NCBI GenBank assembly: GCA_013178125.1
Contig: JABLXJ010000004.1
Coordinates: 124,001 to 188,000, forward strand
Length of the DNA stretch: 64,000 nucleotides
Origin: Bacillota bacterium
GTDB taxonomy: Bacteria > Bacillota > SHA-98 > Ch115 > JABLXJ01
Direction: 5' to 3'
Of the stretch, positions 54,859 to 63,618 are shown piece by piece. How positions within the stretch are numbered: the first letter of the stretch is position 1; each line of letters opens with the position of its first letter. A program made the position numbers and the translations under genes. The notes under the pieces were generated by a model. That model was not told the DNA's origin. It searched no databases and worked only from the letters and a program-made list of their open reading frames with translations.

Positions 54859-55488
54859 TTGGAGGTTATACGGTTATTCGTCGCGATAGCGCTTGAGCCC
54901 GCATTGCGGGGCAGGGTCCTGGAGATAGAGGATAGGCTCGCACGGTGCGGCGCTGACGTCAAGTGGATTCAGGGGCCAAATCTGCATCTTACACTGAAGT
55001 TTCTCGGCGAAACGCCGCGGGACAAGCTCGAGCAGGTGAAGGCCGCCATGGAGAGCGCAAGCCATGCGAGGGCCGGGTTCAGCGTCTCCTTTTCGGGAGT
55101 CGGCGCCTTCCCGAATACAAGGCGCCCGCGCGTCATATGGATCGGGGTGGACAGGGACCAATCGGGCCTGAGGGAGCTTGCAGGGGCGATGGATGATGCA
55201 CTGGCCGGGGTGGGATTCAGCCGCGAGGAGAGGGGGTTCACCCCGCACCTCACCATAGGGAGGGTGAGGTCCGAGCGGAATCTGCATGCGCTCTCTGAGG
55301 CGCTCGAGGGCTTAATTTCTGGCGGTCCCGGCAGTCCTGGCGATGTTGGCGATTCTGGGGGTGCCGACGGGGGTGGACGGGGGCTGGTGATCGGCTCCAT
55401 GAATGTGTCAAAGGTATTGCTCATGGAGAGCAAGCTGAGGCCGCAGGGGCCCATTTATTCCGTCCTGGCGGAATACGCGCTCCGGTAA
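54859..55488 (+). CDS. thpR: RNA 2',3'-cyclic phosphodiesterase (2H family, ThpR)
   Basis: 2H phosphoesterase of about 209 residues. The two catalytic H-x-T-x motifs are HLTLKFLGE (H43, T45) and HLTIGRVRS (H130, T132). It opens 2',3'-cyclic phosphates on RNA. TTG 54859 is chosen because GAGGTGGAGAGGG lies just before it and the family begins IRLFVAIAL; a frame from 54769 would add 30 residues. A Gly/Asp-rich insertion lies near 150-170. It is upstream of recA as in many clostridia. Confidence 0.88.
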   Translation: MEVIRLFVAIALEPALRGRVLEIEDRLARCGADVKWIQGPNLHLTLKFLGETPRDKLEQVKAAMESASHARAGFSVSFSGVGAFPNTRRPRVIWIGVDRDQSGLRELAGAMDDALAGVGFSREERGFTPHLTIGRVRSERNLHALSEALEGLISGGPGSPGDVGDSGGADGGGRGLVIGSMNVSKVLLMESKLRPQGPIYSVLAEYALR

Positions 55489-55624
55489 CCCGGGCCGCTT
55501 CAGGCCGTTTCACCTTAGCGCGATAGCGGGCTGGCGTGCCTCTGTCCCGCCGCCGTGACGTCGTCATCGTCGCCGGCTGGTCATCGTGCTATGCCGTCGC
55601 GCCATCGCGCCATCGCCGCCTGGC

Positions 55625-55653
55625 TTGTCAGGGTCCATGTTGTATGGTACAAT
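55625..55653 (+). promoter_or_regulatory. Sigma-A promoter of recA
   Basis: TTGTCA (55625-55630), 17-base spacer, TACAAT (55648-55653), about 42 bases before the recA start. I see no GAAC-N4-GTTC LexA box over it. Confidence 0.7.
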
Positions 55654-55694
55654 CTTACCGTAAAGCCTACAGAGGTTCTATACAGGGAGGTTCA

Positions 55695-56762
55695 ATGGAA
55701 GTGGAGAAGGATAAGGCGCTGGATATGGCGCTTTTGCAAATTGAGAAACAGTTCGGCAAGGGATCAATTATGCGACTCGGGGAGGCCGGTGCGAAGCTCA
55801 ACGTGGCAGCAATACCCACCGGCTCGCTATCCCTCGACATTGCCCTCGGCGTCGGCGGGATGCCACGCGGGAGGGTCGTGGAGATTTTCGGCCCGGAATC
55901 CTCGGGCAAGACCACAGTTGCGCTTCACGTCATTGCCGAGGCGCAGCGGGCCGGGGGCACTGCGGCATTTATCGACGCGGAACATGCCCTGGATCCAACT
56001 TACGCAAAGAATCTCGGGGTGGACATCGACGATCTTTTGATATCCCAGCCCGACACCGGGGAGCAGGCCCTTGAAATCGCCGAGGCCCTTGTGAGAAGCG
56101 GCGCCATCGATGTCATCGTGATCGATTCGGTTGCGGCGCTGACGCCTAGGGCTGAGATCGAGGGCGAGATGGGCGATGCTCATGTCGGCCTCCAGGCCAG
56201 GCTCATGTCGCAGGCTCTCCGCAAGCTCACCGCGGCCATAGGGAAATCCCAGACCTGCGCCATATTTATAAACCAGATACGCGAAAAGGTGGGCGTAATG
56301 TTTGGGAATCCTGAGACCACGCCCGGCGGCCGGGCCTTGAAGTTCTATGCGACAATCAGGCTCGAGGTCCGGAGGGTTGAGTCCCTGAAACAGGGCAACG
56401 ACATCGTTGGAAACAGGACGCGGGCGAAGGTTGTTAAAAACAAGGTGGCGGCGCCCTTCAGGGAGGCGGAGTTTGATATCCTGTACGGCCAGGGCATCTC
56501 CCGCGAGGGGAATATCCTGGATCTCGGCGAGACCGTCGATGTTATCAAGAAGAGCGGCTCGTGGTACTCCTACGGCGAGCTGAGGCTCGGCCAGGGCAGG
56601 GAGAGCGCGAGGGAATTCCTCAAATCGAACAAGGATATATCTGCCGAAATAGAGGGTAAAATACGGGAAGCGTTCGGGCTAAGACAGCAGCAACAGCCGC
56701 AGGCCCAGGCTCATGCTCAGGCGGCGGCAGCTGGTGGGCCGCCTGGGGCATCAAGGGAATAG
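55695..56762 (+). CDS. recA: Recombinase RecA
   Basis: This protein of 355 residues catalyses strand exchange in recombination and triggers LexA cleavage. Walker A GPESSGKT (66-73), the LMSQALRKL segment, [21 protein letters not shown] (loop L2 region) and the C-terminal domain are all present; the tail is Gln/Ala-rich. ATG 55695 has GGGAGG 6 bases upstream, and a clear sigma-A promoter lies before it. recX follows after 44 bases. Confidence 0.97.
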   Translation: MEVEKDKALDMALLQIEKQFGKGSIMRLGEAGAKLNVAAIPTGSLSLDIALGVGGMPRGRVVEIFGPESSGKTTVALHVIAEAQRAGGTAAFIDAEHALDPTYAKNLGVDIDDLLISQPDTGEQALEIAEALVRSGAIDVIVIDSVAALTPRAEIEGEMGDAHVGLQARLMSQALRKLTAAIGKSQTCAIFINQIREKVGVMFGNPETTPGGRALKFYATIRLEVRRVESLKQGNDIVGNRTRAKVVKNKVAAPFREAEFDILYGQGISREGNILDLGETVDVIKKSGSWYSYGELRLGQGRESAREFLKSNKDISAEIEGKIREAFGLRQQQQPQAQAHAQAAAAGGPPGASRE

Positions 56763-56806
56763 ATTTATAGATGGCTTGAAAGTCACCCGGGAAATAGAAG
56801 GGATTT

Positions 56807-57349
56807 GTGAACTCATGGAGAAATCTAACTGTGGCGCTTTATGGCGCCCTCCCGGAGGGCGATAGCGTGGTGCAGGAACAGGGGAGCCGTGATGGCGGCA
56901 GGGCGATGGAATACGCCCTCAGGTTGCTCGAATTCAGAGCTAGAACACGCAAGGAGCTCGAAGAGAGGTTGGAGAGGAAAGGGTTCGCGCGAGAAGAGGT
57001 GCTTGATGTGTTATCCCGCCTCGAGCTCCTCGGGTATGTAAATGATGATAGATTCGCCAGGGAATGGGCCCGGGCAAGGGTAGATACCAGGGGCTTCGGC
57101 AGGCTCCGGATACGGCGCGAGCTCCTTTCAAAGGGTATTGCCAGGGACGTAGTCGATGCAGGCCTGGAGGGCGTCTTTTCTGGTGTGAGTGAGGAGGAGC
57201 TGGCGCGAGGGCTGGTTGAGAAGCAGGTATCGAGATACAGGAATCTGGACCTGACCACGATCCGCAGGCGGCTCTGGGGTTTCCTGTCACGCAGGGGGTT
57301 CAAGCCTGACGTGATTGAAAGCGTCTTGCGCAAGCTCGATCCCTCCTGA
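56807..57349 (+). CDS. recX: Regulatory protein RecX
   Basis: RecA modulator of 180 residues built of three-helix repeats. Characteristic segments are ALRLLEFRARTRKELEERL, LGYVNDDRFAREWARAR and RRRLWGFLSRRGF near the end. It binds the RecA filament and limits or tunes its activity. GTG 56807 follows AGAAGGGA. The first 30 residues are not conserved, so a later start is possible. Confidence 0.9.
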   Translation: MNSWRNLTVALYGALPEGDSVVQEQGSRDGGRAMEYALRLLEFRARTRKELEERLERKGFAREEVLDVLSRLELLGYVNDDRFAREWARARVDTRGFGRLRIRRELLSKGIARDVVDAGLEGVFSGVSEEELARGLVEKQVSRYRNLDLTTIRRRLWGFLSRRGFKPDVIESVLRKLDPS

Positions 57350-57385
57350 TGTTGGTTAATTTGTTGATTATTGTCGGCCGCACCC

Positions 57386-57570
57386 TTGTGACTTTAGTTG
57401 TGAGTAAGGCCGAATCAGTTGAGATGAACCGCAGGAACTGCGGGGATGGCCTGTTGGAGGGGCGGTAAGACCTTTCCGCAAGGGGGGCACGGCCCGATGA
57501 ATCAGGAATCAATGAAGCGACTAGGTCAAGGGTTATAGAATCCCGCGACTTTAGTCGTGGAGAGGTTCAA
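57386..57570 (+). mobile_element. Orphan IS200/IS605-type right end with omega-RNA-like scaffold
   Basis: This stretch resembles the 3' end of IS605-family tnpB loci: a GC-rich segment with CTGCGGGGATGGCCTG, GGTAAGACC...CCGC and GATGAATCAGGAATC, then the hairpin CCGCGACTTTAGTCGTGG (57543-57560) and a TTCAA end at about 57566-57570. A related GTGACTTTAGTTGTG lies at the left side (57387-57401). In TnpB systems this region encodes the guide-RNA scaffold. No TnpB or TnpA frame remains, so it is a deletion remnant or a non-autonomous palindrome-associated element. Identification rests on recalled motifs, not a search. Confidence 0.6.
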
Positions 57571-57580
57571 CCTTGTGAAC

Positions 57581-57609
57581 TTGACACCCCGGGCTAAAAA
57601 AGATAGAAT
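57581..57609 (+). promoter_or_regulatory. Strong sigma-A promoter ahead of rny
   Basis: TTGACA (57581-57586, perfect), 17-base spacer, TAGAAT (57604-57609). Transcription should start near 57616, only about 20 bases before an intrinsic terminator. Confidence 0.75.
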
Positions 57610-57631
57610 GACTGCGAGGATATCTCTTCAA

Positions 57632-57662
57632 GGCGGCCGAGTTCCTGCTCGGCCTTTTTTTA
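57632..57662 (+). terminator. Intrinsic terminator (attenuator-like) between the promoter and rny
   Basis: GGCCGAG (57635-57641) and CTCGGCC (57648-57654) form a perfect 7-pair stem with a 6-base loop and eight T residues. It lies downstream of the strong promoter and 57 bases before rny, so it may attenuate rny or end a very short RNA. Confidence 0.8.
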
Positions 57663-57718
57663 AGACCTGTGCATAAGAATATGATAAGCTCCGCCTTTGA
57701 ATGGAGGCGAGATAGAGG

Positions 57719-59281
57719 ATGGGGGGAGGTGAACTTGATATTAACGTGGTTCTTACTTTTCTAGTGTATATACTGGTCGCGGCTTTGGCCGGGCTGGCAG
57801 GATATTTTATAAGAAAATACCTTGCCGAGGCGAAGATCGCCTTCGCCGAAAACGCGGCAAAACAGATAATCGAGGAAGCAAGGAAGCAAGGCGAGGCTGC
57901 GAAGAAAGAGGCGCTGCTCGAAGCAAAAGAGGAAGCGCACAGAATGCGCAGCGACCTGGAGAGGGAGGGTCGGGAGCGCAGGATAGAGTTGCAGCGCATC
58001 GAGAGGCGTCTCATCCAGAAGGAGGAGGCCCTCGACAGGAAGTCAGATATCCTCGAGAGAAAAGAGGATGCCTTGCATAAGAAGGATGCGGAAATCGAGG
58101 CCGTAAGGCGGGAGCTCGAGGAGATTTGCGCGAGGCAGCGAGCTGAGCTGGAACGCATGTCCGGCCTGTCGTCCGAGCAGGCGCGCGATATCCTCCTGAA
58201 GAACGTCGAGAACGAGATAAGGCATGATACAGCAGTCATGATAAAGGAGATAGAAGCCCAGGCGAAAGAGGAGGCCGATAAGCGGGCGCGTGAGATCATC
58301 ACGATGGCTATTCAGAGGTGTGCCGCAGACCATGTGGTAGAAACGACGGTCTCGGTGGTCGCGCTCCCGAACGACGAGATGAAGGGGCGGATCATCGGCA
58401 GGGAAGGGCGCAATATTCGAGCCCTTGAAACCCTGACGGGCATAGATCTGATTATTGATGACACCCCTGAGGCTGTTATCCTTTCAGGGTTTGACCCTGT
58501 CAGGCGCGAAATCGCCAGGATAGCCCTGGAGCGCCTCATCGCTGATGGCAGGATACACCCAGGGCGAATAGAGGAGATGGTCGATAAGGCACGCAAGGAG
58601 GTCGAGGCGACCATCAAGGAGGAGGGTGAAAGCGCAGCCCTTGAGGCCCAAGTGCACGGGTTGCACCCTGAGCTCATCAAGCTCCTGGGGAGGCTGAAGT
58701 ACAGGACGAGCTATGGCCAGAATGTCCTCATGCACTCGCTGGAGGTCTGCCACCTGGCCGCCACCATGGCTGTCGAGCTCGGGGCGGATGTCCAGATCGC
58801 GAGGAGGGCGGGCCTTCTGCATGATATTGGGAAGGCCGTGGATCATGAGGTTGAAGGTCCCCACGTGCAGATTGGCGCCGACCTTGCGAGAAAATACAAG
58901 GAATCGCCTGAAGTGGTTCATGCGATCCTGGCGCATCATGGAGACGAGGAGGCCAGGACCATCGAGGCAGCGCTTGTCCAGGCCGCTGATGCCATATCGG
59001 CAGCCCGCCCCGGGGCAAGGCGTGAGACCCTCGAGGCATATATGAAGCGTCTCGAGAAGCTCGAGAAGATCGCCGATTCCTTCGAGGGAGTGGAGAAGTC
59101 CTATGCAATCCAGGCAGGTCGCGAAGTGCGGATCATGGTGAAACCCGAGAAGCTGGATGACCTGGCTATAGCGCGCATGGCGCGGGATATCGTCAAGCGG
59201 ATCGAGCAGGAGCTCGAATACCCTGGCCAGATCAAGGTGACGGTTATACGGGAGACGCGCGCAGTCGAATACGCTAAATAG
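57719..59281 (+). CDS. rny: Ribonuclease Y
   Basis: Membrane-bound endoribonuclease of 520 residues that starts mRNA decay in Bacillota. N-terminal helix (about 8-28), long coiled coil (about 30-195), KH domain (about 210-275; [15 protein letters not shown]) and HD domain (about 335-430; [12 protein letters not shown] with H-D near 367). The length is standard. ATG 57719 has GGAGG 11 bases before it; the GGGGGGAGGT just inside the frame could serve a GTG at 57746. The upstream promoter-terminator pair suggests attenuation. Confidence 0.95.
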   Translation: MGGGELDINVVLTFLVYILVAALAGLAGYFIRKYLAEAKIAFAENAAKQIIEEARKQGEAAKKEALLEAKEEAHRMRSDLEREGRERRIELQRIERRLIQKEEALDRKSDILERKEDALHKKDAEIEAVRRELEEICARQRAELERMSGLSSEQARDILLKNVENEIRHDTAVMIKEIEAQAKEEADKRAREIITMAIQRCAADHVVETTVSVVALPNDEMKGRIIGREGRNIRALETLTGIDLIIDDTPEAVILSGFDPVRREIARIALERLIADGRIHPGRIEEMVDKARKEVEATIKEEGESAALEAQVHGLHPELIKLLGRLKYRTSYGQNVLMHSLEVCHLAATMAVELGADVQIARRAGLLHDIGKAVDHEVEGPHVQIGADLARKYKESPEVVHAILAHHGDEEARTIEAALVQAADAISAARPGARRETLEAYMKRLEKLEKIADSFEGVEKSYAIQAGREVRIMVKPEKLDDLAIARMARDIVKRIEQELEYPGQIKVTVIRETRAVEYAK

Positions 59282-59398
59282 TATAGAGCAAATAGCCTGG
59301 CGTTCGCATGGTTGTTGCCTCCCCGGGCCGGTTGCGAGGCCGGTTGCGGGGCGGCATACACCATGTGTCGAGACTTTGATAAAGAAGGTGAGTGAGGG

Positions 59399-59947
59399 GT
59401 GGGCAGATTACAACAGCGCCAACGCGAGGATCACGCAGCTAATAGCGTGAGCCTGCTGATATCAATCCTGGTTAGATACCCGCAAATCGTCACGGTAAAC
59501 TTCGATCCAAAGCATAAGGCCTTGAAGTTCACCTTCATGATTTCCGAGCAGATATCCGACGAGCGTTACGCCAGGTTCAAGACGAAGCTGGAGGAGAATA
59601 TTGAGACCTATGCGGCCTTGATACAGTGTGGCAGGCCGGATATAGAGCTCCACATGGTCAGGTTTGAGGGCTTCACCTCCCTGGAGGTCAAGCGGGATGT
59701 CCAGACCCTAACCCAGGAGGAGATATCCCTTATAATAGAGCTTGTGGTCGCGGAGTTCGGGGACCAGCTCATAACCGAGCGTGGCGAGGACTCGCTTCTG
59801 GATGAAGAGATGTCCATGCAGGATGAGATAATAGAGAATATGCTGGAAGACCTCAGGGAATCCTTTCAGGAGAGGGATCTGATCGGCTTCAGGGAAGAGG
59901 GGAGGGTTCTCGTGTTCAATAAGGGGGCCGAGAACCGCAAGTCTTGA
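59399..59947 (+). CDS. Conserved-looking unknown protein between rny and ymdB
   Basis: This protein of 182 residues has no signal peptide or membrane helix. N-terminal alpha/beta part (VSLLISILVRYPQIVTVNFDPKHKALKFTFMI), then helical, acidic segments (TQEEISLIIELVVAEFGDQL, ENMLEDLRESFQERD) and a final strand VLVFNKG. I do not recognise a family. GTG 59399 is preceded by AAGGTGAG. It overlaps ymdB by 4 bases (TTGA), so it is probably co-translated with the RNase Y-YmdB pair and may act in the same RNA or cyclic-nucleotide pathway; that is inference. Confidence 0.75.
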   Translation: MGRLQQRQREDHAANSVSLLISILVRYPQIVTVNFDPKHKALKFTFMISEQISDERYARFKTKLEENIETYAALIQCGRPDIELHMVRFEGFTSLEVKRDVQTLTQEEISLIIELVVAEFGDQLITERGEDSLLDEEMSMQDEIIENMLEDLRESFQERDLIGFREEGRVLVFNKGAENRKS

Positions 59948-60729
59948 GGATACTTGTCATAGGCGACGTGGTCGGTCGAGCCGGGAGGCGGGCTGTAAAG
60001 ACTCTACTGCCCAGGGTCGCGTCCCTGCACGCCCCGGATGTTATAATCGCAAACGGGGAGAATGTCGCGGGTGGCTTCGGCCTGACGGGCGAGACTGTAA
60101 AGGAGCTTTTTGCTTCGGGGATTCACATCCTGACAACAGGGAATCACGTGTGGAACAAGAAGGAAATATATGGGACGCTTGAAAAGGAATCCAGGATCCT
60201 GCGACCGGCCAACTATCCACCAGGCGCCCCGGGCCGCGGAAGTGGGGTTTTCTGCTCCGCGGATGGCGTGAAGTTTGGGGTGGTGAACCTGTCAGGGCGC
60301 GTATTCATGGGCAACCTGGATTGCCCCTTCCGGTGCGCTGAAACGCTTATTGACGCACTTCGACGCGAAACAAGCATTATTATTGTTGATTTTCACGCTG
60401 AGGCGACATCGGAAAAGGTCGCCCTTGGGTGGTTTCTGGATGGGCGCGTTACGGCAGTGGTCGGCACTCACACACACGTTCAGACGGCGGATGAGAGGCT
60501 CCTCGATAACGGGACGGCCTATATAACAGATCTCGGGATGACGGGGCCGGTGGATTCCGTAATAGGCGTCAAGAAGGAGCTGGTTATAGGGAAATTCCTA
60601 GCTCAAATGCCCGTGCGATTTGAGACGGCCACAGGCAGGGTTTGCCTCGGCGGGGCCATCATTGATGTAGATGAATCGTCGGGGAGGGCGCGGAGCATTG
60701 AGAGGGTTTACGAACTGGATGGTGGTTGA
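59944..60729 (+). CDS. ymdB: YmdB-family metallophosphoesterase (2',3'-cNMP phosphodiesterase)
   Basis: Calcineurin-like enzyme of 261 residues (TIGR00282 family). Metal motifs: ILVIGDVVGRAGR, IANGENVAGGFGLT, LTTGNHVWNK, DFHAEATSEK and GTHTHVQTADE. B. subtilis YmdB hydrolyses 2',3'-cyclic nucleotides and affects biofilm and motility gene expression. TTG start overlaps the previous stop. The rny-ymdB-spoVS order is conserved in spore formers. Confidence 0.93.
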   Translation: MRILVIGDVVGRAGRRAVKTLLPRVASLHAPDVIIANGENVAGGFGLTGETVKELFASGIHILTTGNHVWNKKEIYGTLEKESRILRPANYPPGAPGRGSGVFCSADGVKFGVVNLSGRVFMGNLDCPFRCAETLIDALRRETSIIIVDFHAEATSEKVALGWFLDGRVTAVVGTHTHVQTADERLLDNGTAYITDLGMTGPVDSVIGVKKELVIGKFLAQMPVRFETATGRVCLGGAIIDVDESSGRARSIERVYELDGG

Positions 60730-60754
60730 TGGCCATTCAGTCCTTTGAAGTAGG

Positions 60755-60780
60755 AGGAATTTTGGTAATTATATATAATT
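60755..60780 (+). promoter_or_regulatory. Possible sigma-H-like promoter of spoVS
   Basis: AGGAATTTT followed about 12 bases later by TATAATT in an AT-rich patch. spoVS is sigma-H dependent in B. subtilis; the match here is partial, and a sigma-A -10 reading is also possible but has no -35. Confidence 0.25.
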
Positions 60781-60826
60781 TGTAATATAACCTGCTGATG
60801 ATGACTCAGGGTAGGAGGTAGATTTA

Positions 60827-61087
60827 GTGGAGGCCTTGAAAGTATCTGCAAAGTCAAACCCAAATTCCGTCGCGGGCGCCCTCGCCGCTGTCTTGAGGGA
60901 ACGAGGCGGGGCGGAAATCCAGGCGATCGGTGCCGGCGCGCTGAACCAGGCTGTCAAGGCTGTGGCTATTGCGCGTGGGTTTGTTGCGCCGAGCGGAGTC
61001 GACCTTATTATGATCCCCGCCTTCGCCGATGTAGAGATCGACGGGGAGGAGAGAACCGCCATTAAATTGATAGTTGAACCGAGGTAG
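60827..61087 (+). CDS. spoVS: Stage V sporulation protein S
   Basis: SpoVS of 86 residues, an Alba-like small protein needed for late sporulation and coat assembly in B. subtilis. LKVSAKSNPNSVAGALAAV and GAGALNQAVKAVAIARG are near-identical to the family consensus. GTG start with TAGGAGGT 7 bases upstream. A terminator follows. Confidence 0.96.
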   Translation: MEALKVSAKSNPNSVAGALAAVLRERGGAEIQAIGAGALNQAVKAVAIARGFVAPSGVDLIMIPAFADVEIDGEERTAIKLIVEPR

Positions 61088-61120
61088 CGTCCGGCTTTGC
61101 TGGCAACCTCCAGCCTCCAG

Positions 61121-61156
61121 CCTGTCTATCGGGGATGATGGACAGGTTTTGTTTTT
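61121..61156 (+). terminator. Intrinsic terminator of spoVS
   Basis: CCTGTCTATC and GATGGACAGG pair over 10 positions with one mismatch, followed by TTTTGTTTTT. Confidence 0.75.
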
Positions 61157-61291
61157 ATGGGCAGGTGCTGAACCGTTGGAGCAGTCTCCTAGAAGCGGAT
61201 ACATTTACATAAAGGTATATCGGCATCCTGGTCGAATTAGAATCTCAGAAGGGTGGGGAGGTGAAATAAAACAGGAAGAGGTGTCACAGTA

Positions 61292-61813
61292 GTGATCGGC
61301 GAGAGTAAGGTGGTATTGCGCCCCCTGACTGAGCAAGATATACAGATAATGGAGCAATGGGAATCCTACGACGAGTCCAGCAACCAGTGGTACCAGAAGA
61401 TGCTTAGGGGCAGGAATTCTAAGATATTTGCGATCACTACCAGGGAAGGGAGATTGATCGGTGACATAGGCCTCGCTGAGATAAGCTGGAGGGGTGGCGA
61501 TGCGGAGCTCTTCATCAGGATCGGCCAGGAATCCGACTGGAACAAGGGTTACGGGATGGATGCCGTGGTCGCCCTGCTCGAGCTGGCCTTCGCCGAAATG
61601 AAGTTGAAGCGCATCTATTTGAGGGTGCACAAGGATAATGTTAGGGCCATACGGTGTTACGAGAAGTGTGGCTTCAAGAAGGAGGGGGTAGTCAGGCGCA
61701 GGGTCGAGGGAGGCTCAAGGGTGGAGAAGGTATTCTTGATGAGCGTGCTCCGGGATGAATCCATGAGCCTGCCCGGGGCGACCGGGGCAAGCCCCGTGAA
61801 GAAGATATCATGA
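61292..61813 (+). CDS. GNAT-family N-acetyltransferase (RimJ/RimL-like)
   Basis: This protein of 173 residues has VVLRPLTEQDI at the start, GDIGLAEISWRGGDAELFIRIG (split over the central strands), the acetyl-CoA loop near WNKGYGMDAV, and the final LKRIYLRVHKDNVRAIRCYEKCGF. It probably acetylates a small amine or a protein N-terminus; substrate unknown. GTG start after AGGAAGAGGTG. It stands between two terminators, so it is a single-gene unit. Confidence 0.88.
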   Translation: MIGESKVVLRPLTEQDIQIMEQWESYDESSNQWYQKMLRGRNSKIFAITTREGRLIGDIGLAEISWRGGDAELFIRIGQESDWNKGYGMDAVVALLELAFAEMKLKRIYLRVHKDNVRAIRCYEKCGFKKEGVVRRRVEGGSRVEKVFLMSVLRDESMSLPGATGASPVKKIS

Positions 61814-61861
61814 TCCCAAGAGGTATCCCAGGACAAGAGATTAGATGTCGTTACCTCCATT

Positions 61862-61891
61862 AGCCCGGTATTTGCCGGGCTTTTTATTTTT
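61862..61891 (+). terminator. Intrinsic terminator after the GNAT gene
   Basis: AGCCCGG and CCGGGCT form a perfect 7-pair stem with a 6-base loop, followed by TTTTTATTTTT. It separates the GNAT gene from the division cluster. From here to 62074 I see no gene and no convincing consensus promoter. Confidence 0.8.
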
Positions 61892-62074
61892 GCCGGGCCC
61901 GGGCCTGTGTGGTCGGGCGGCCTGTGATAGGGCCTATGAGATCGCCCCCATCCCCCATGCGACGCTGGCGTACTGGTGTAGCACGGCGCCATAAAAAAAT
62001 CTTGTAATTAGGCCGGATTTTGGGCTGGACAAGAAGGATTTTGGCCACAAATATAGAAGAGAAAAGTTACCATG

Positions 62075-62099
62075 GTGGTGTAAAGTGGGGGAAAGTGGT
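62075..62099 (+). promoter_or_regulatory. MraZ operator: three repeats at 10-base spacing
   Basis: GTGGT (62075-62079), GTGGG (62085-62089) and GTGGT (62095-62099) are spaced exactly one helical turn; the last two are preceded by AAA, giving AAAGTGG-N3 units. MraZ is known to bind such direct repeats upstream of its own gene. They overlap the ribosome-binding region, so bound MraZ could repress the whole division operon. Confidence 0.75.
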
Positions 62100-62101
62100 G
62101 G

Positions 62102-62554
62102 ATGCCCATGTTCATCGGCACTTACTGGCATACAATAGATGCCAAGGGCCGGTTAATCATGCCGGCAAAGTTCAGAGAGGAGCTGGGCGAGCGTTTCATC
62201 GCTACCAAGGGCCTTGATACGTGCCTTTTTGTATTCCCCCTATCGGAGTGGGAGAACCAGGAGCGCGAGCTTCGCAACCTGCCCCTGGCCAGATCGGATG
62301 CGCGCGCCTACAGCCGGCTCTTCTTCTCGAGCGCTGCCGAGTGTGAGTTTGACAGGCAGGGCAGGATCATGATCCCAGCTCACTTGCGTGAGTATGCGAA
62401 GCTGGAAAAAGATGTGGTCATAATCGGCGTATCCGCGAGGATAGAAATCTGGAACGAGCCTATATGGCGCGAGTATTCAAAGAAGGCCGAGGAATCCTAT
62501 GAAGAGATAGCGGAGAAGCTCCTTGCTGATGGAGGTCCTGGAAGTCAAACCTGA
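62102..62554 (+). CDS. mraZ: Transcriptional regulator MraZ
   Basis: This protein of 150 residues has two AbrB-like swapped-hairpin halves: IDAKGRLIMPAKFRE and FDRQGRIMIPAHLRE, the duplicated DxxGRxxxP motif. It represses the division and cell-wall cluster through direct repeats just upstream. ATG 62102 or the in-frame ATG 62108 may be used. rsmH follows. Confidence 0.95.
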   Translation: MPMFIGTYWHTIDAKGRLIMPAKFREELGERFIATKGLDTCLFVFPLSEWENQERELRNLPLARSDARAYSRLFFSSAAECEFDRQGRIMIPAHLREYAKLEKDVVIIGVSARIEIWNEPIWREYSKKAEESYEEIAEKLLADGGPGSQT

Positions 62555-62633
62555 GACTCCTCTTGAGGATTTCCCTTCGAGCGAGAATCAGGTCAAGAAT
62601 CAAGAAAGAGGAAAGGTTACGGAGTGGGTTATA

Positions 62634-63596
62634 GTGGGGGTTTACCCGGAGAGTTACCATAGCCCGGTTCTACTCGATGAGGTTATCCAGATGCTCGCCT
62701 GCCGGCCTGGAGGCACGTATGTGGATTGCACCGTCGGCGGCGGCGGGCACGCAAAACGCATTCTCGCGGAAACAGCGCCTGACGGCTTCCTCATCGGTAT
62801 TGACCGCGACCCCGACGCAATCGCCAGGGCACGGGTTGTGCTCGCGCCCTTTGCTGGAAGGGTTGAGCTTATATGTGATAACTTTAAAAATATAGCAAAA
62901 ATAGTCAACTCTATAGGACGGGCTGGCATCCATGGCGTGCTCTTTGATCTCGGGGTTTCATCCCACCAGCTCGACGCGGCGGAGCGTGGGTTTTCTTATA
63001 TGGTAAATGCCCCGCTTGATATGAGAATGGGCGCGGGTGGTCCGGATTCCACGGGCCCACCCACGGCCGCCGACCTTGTGAATGAGCTTCCCGTGGAGGA
63101 GCTCGCGCGTATAATCAGGGAATACGCCGAGGAGAGGTGGGCATCCCGAATTGCCAGGTTCATTGGGGAGGAACGGGCCCGCCGTCCCATCCGCACCACG
63201 GGCGAGCTTGTGGATGTAATAAAGAGGGCCATACCTGCGAGCGCCCGGCGGGCGGGACCGCATCCCGCAAAGCGGACATTTCAGGCGCTGCGGATCGCAG
63301 TAAATGATGAACTCTCCGCATTCGAGCGGGCGCTCGAGGATGCCATTGATTTGCTCGAGCCCTGCGGGCGGGTATGCGTCATTTCATTTCACTCGCTTGA
63401 GGATCGCATTGCGAAACGCGTCTTCCATCGTCATGCACGGGGGTGCACATGCCCGCCTGGCTCGCCGGTGTGCTCTTGTGGGGGGAGGGCTACACTCAGA
63501 ATCATCACCAGGAAGCCCGTCACCCCATTGGAACGGGAAATCCACGAGAACCCCAGGTCACGCAGCGCGAAGCTACGAGCTGCCGAGAAGTTCTAA
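62634..63596 (+). CDS. rsmH: 16S rRNA (cytosine-1402-N4) methyltransferase
   Basis: This protein of about 320 residues (MraW) methylates C1402 in the 30S decoding centre. HSPVLLDEVIQML, the SAM motif VDCTVGGGGHA, LFDLGVSSHQLD, AKRTFQALRIAVNDEL and ISFHSLEDRIAK are all present. GTG 62634 is preferred because homologues start just before HSPVLL and GGAG lies 9 bases upstream; the frame is open back to 62523, where it overlaps mraZ. Confidence 0.94.
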   Translation: MGVYPESYHSPVLLDEVIQMLACRPGGTYVDCTVGGGGHAKRILAETAPDGFLIGIDRDPDAIARARVVLAPFAGRVELICDNFKNIAKIVNSIGRAGIHGVLFDLGVSSHQLDAAERGFSYMVNAPLDMRMGAGGPDSTGPPTAADLVNELPVEELARIIREYAEERWASRIARFIGEERARRPIRTTGELVDVIKRAIPASARRAGPHPAKRTFQALRIAVNDELSAFERALEDAIDLLEPCGRVCVISFHSLEDRIAKRVFHRHARGCTCPPGSPVCSCGGRATLRIITRKPVTPLEREIHENPRSRSAKLRAAEKF

Positions 63597-63618
63597 ACCT
63601 ATTGGGGGGCGAATAGAG

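Noticed and set aside
55489-55694. LexA/SOS box upstream of recA
   Set aside because: I looked for GAAC-N4-GTTC over and near the TTGTCA/TACAAT promoter and did not find it; SOS control of recA by that motif is not supported here.
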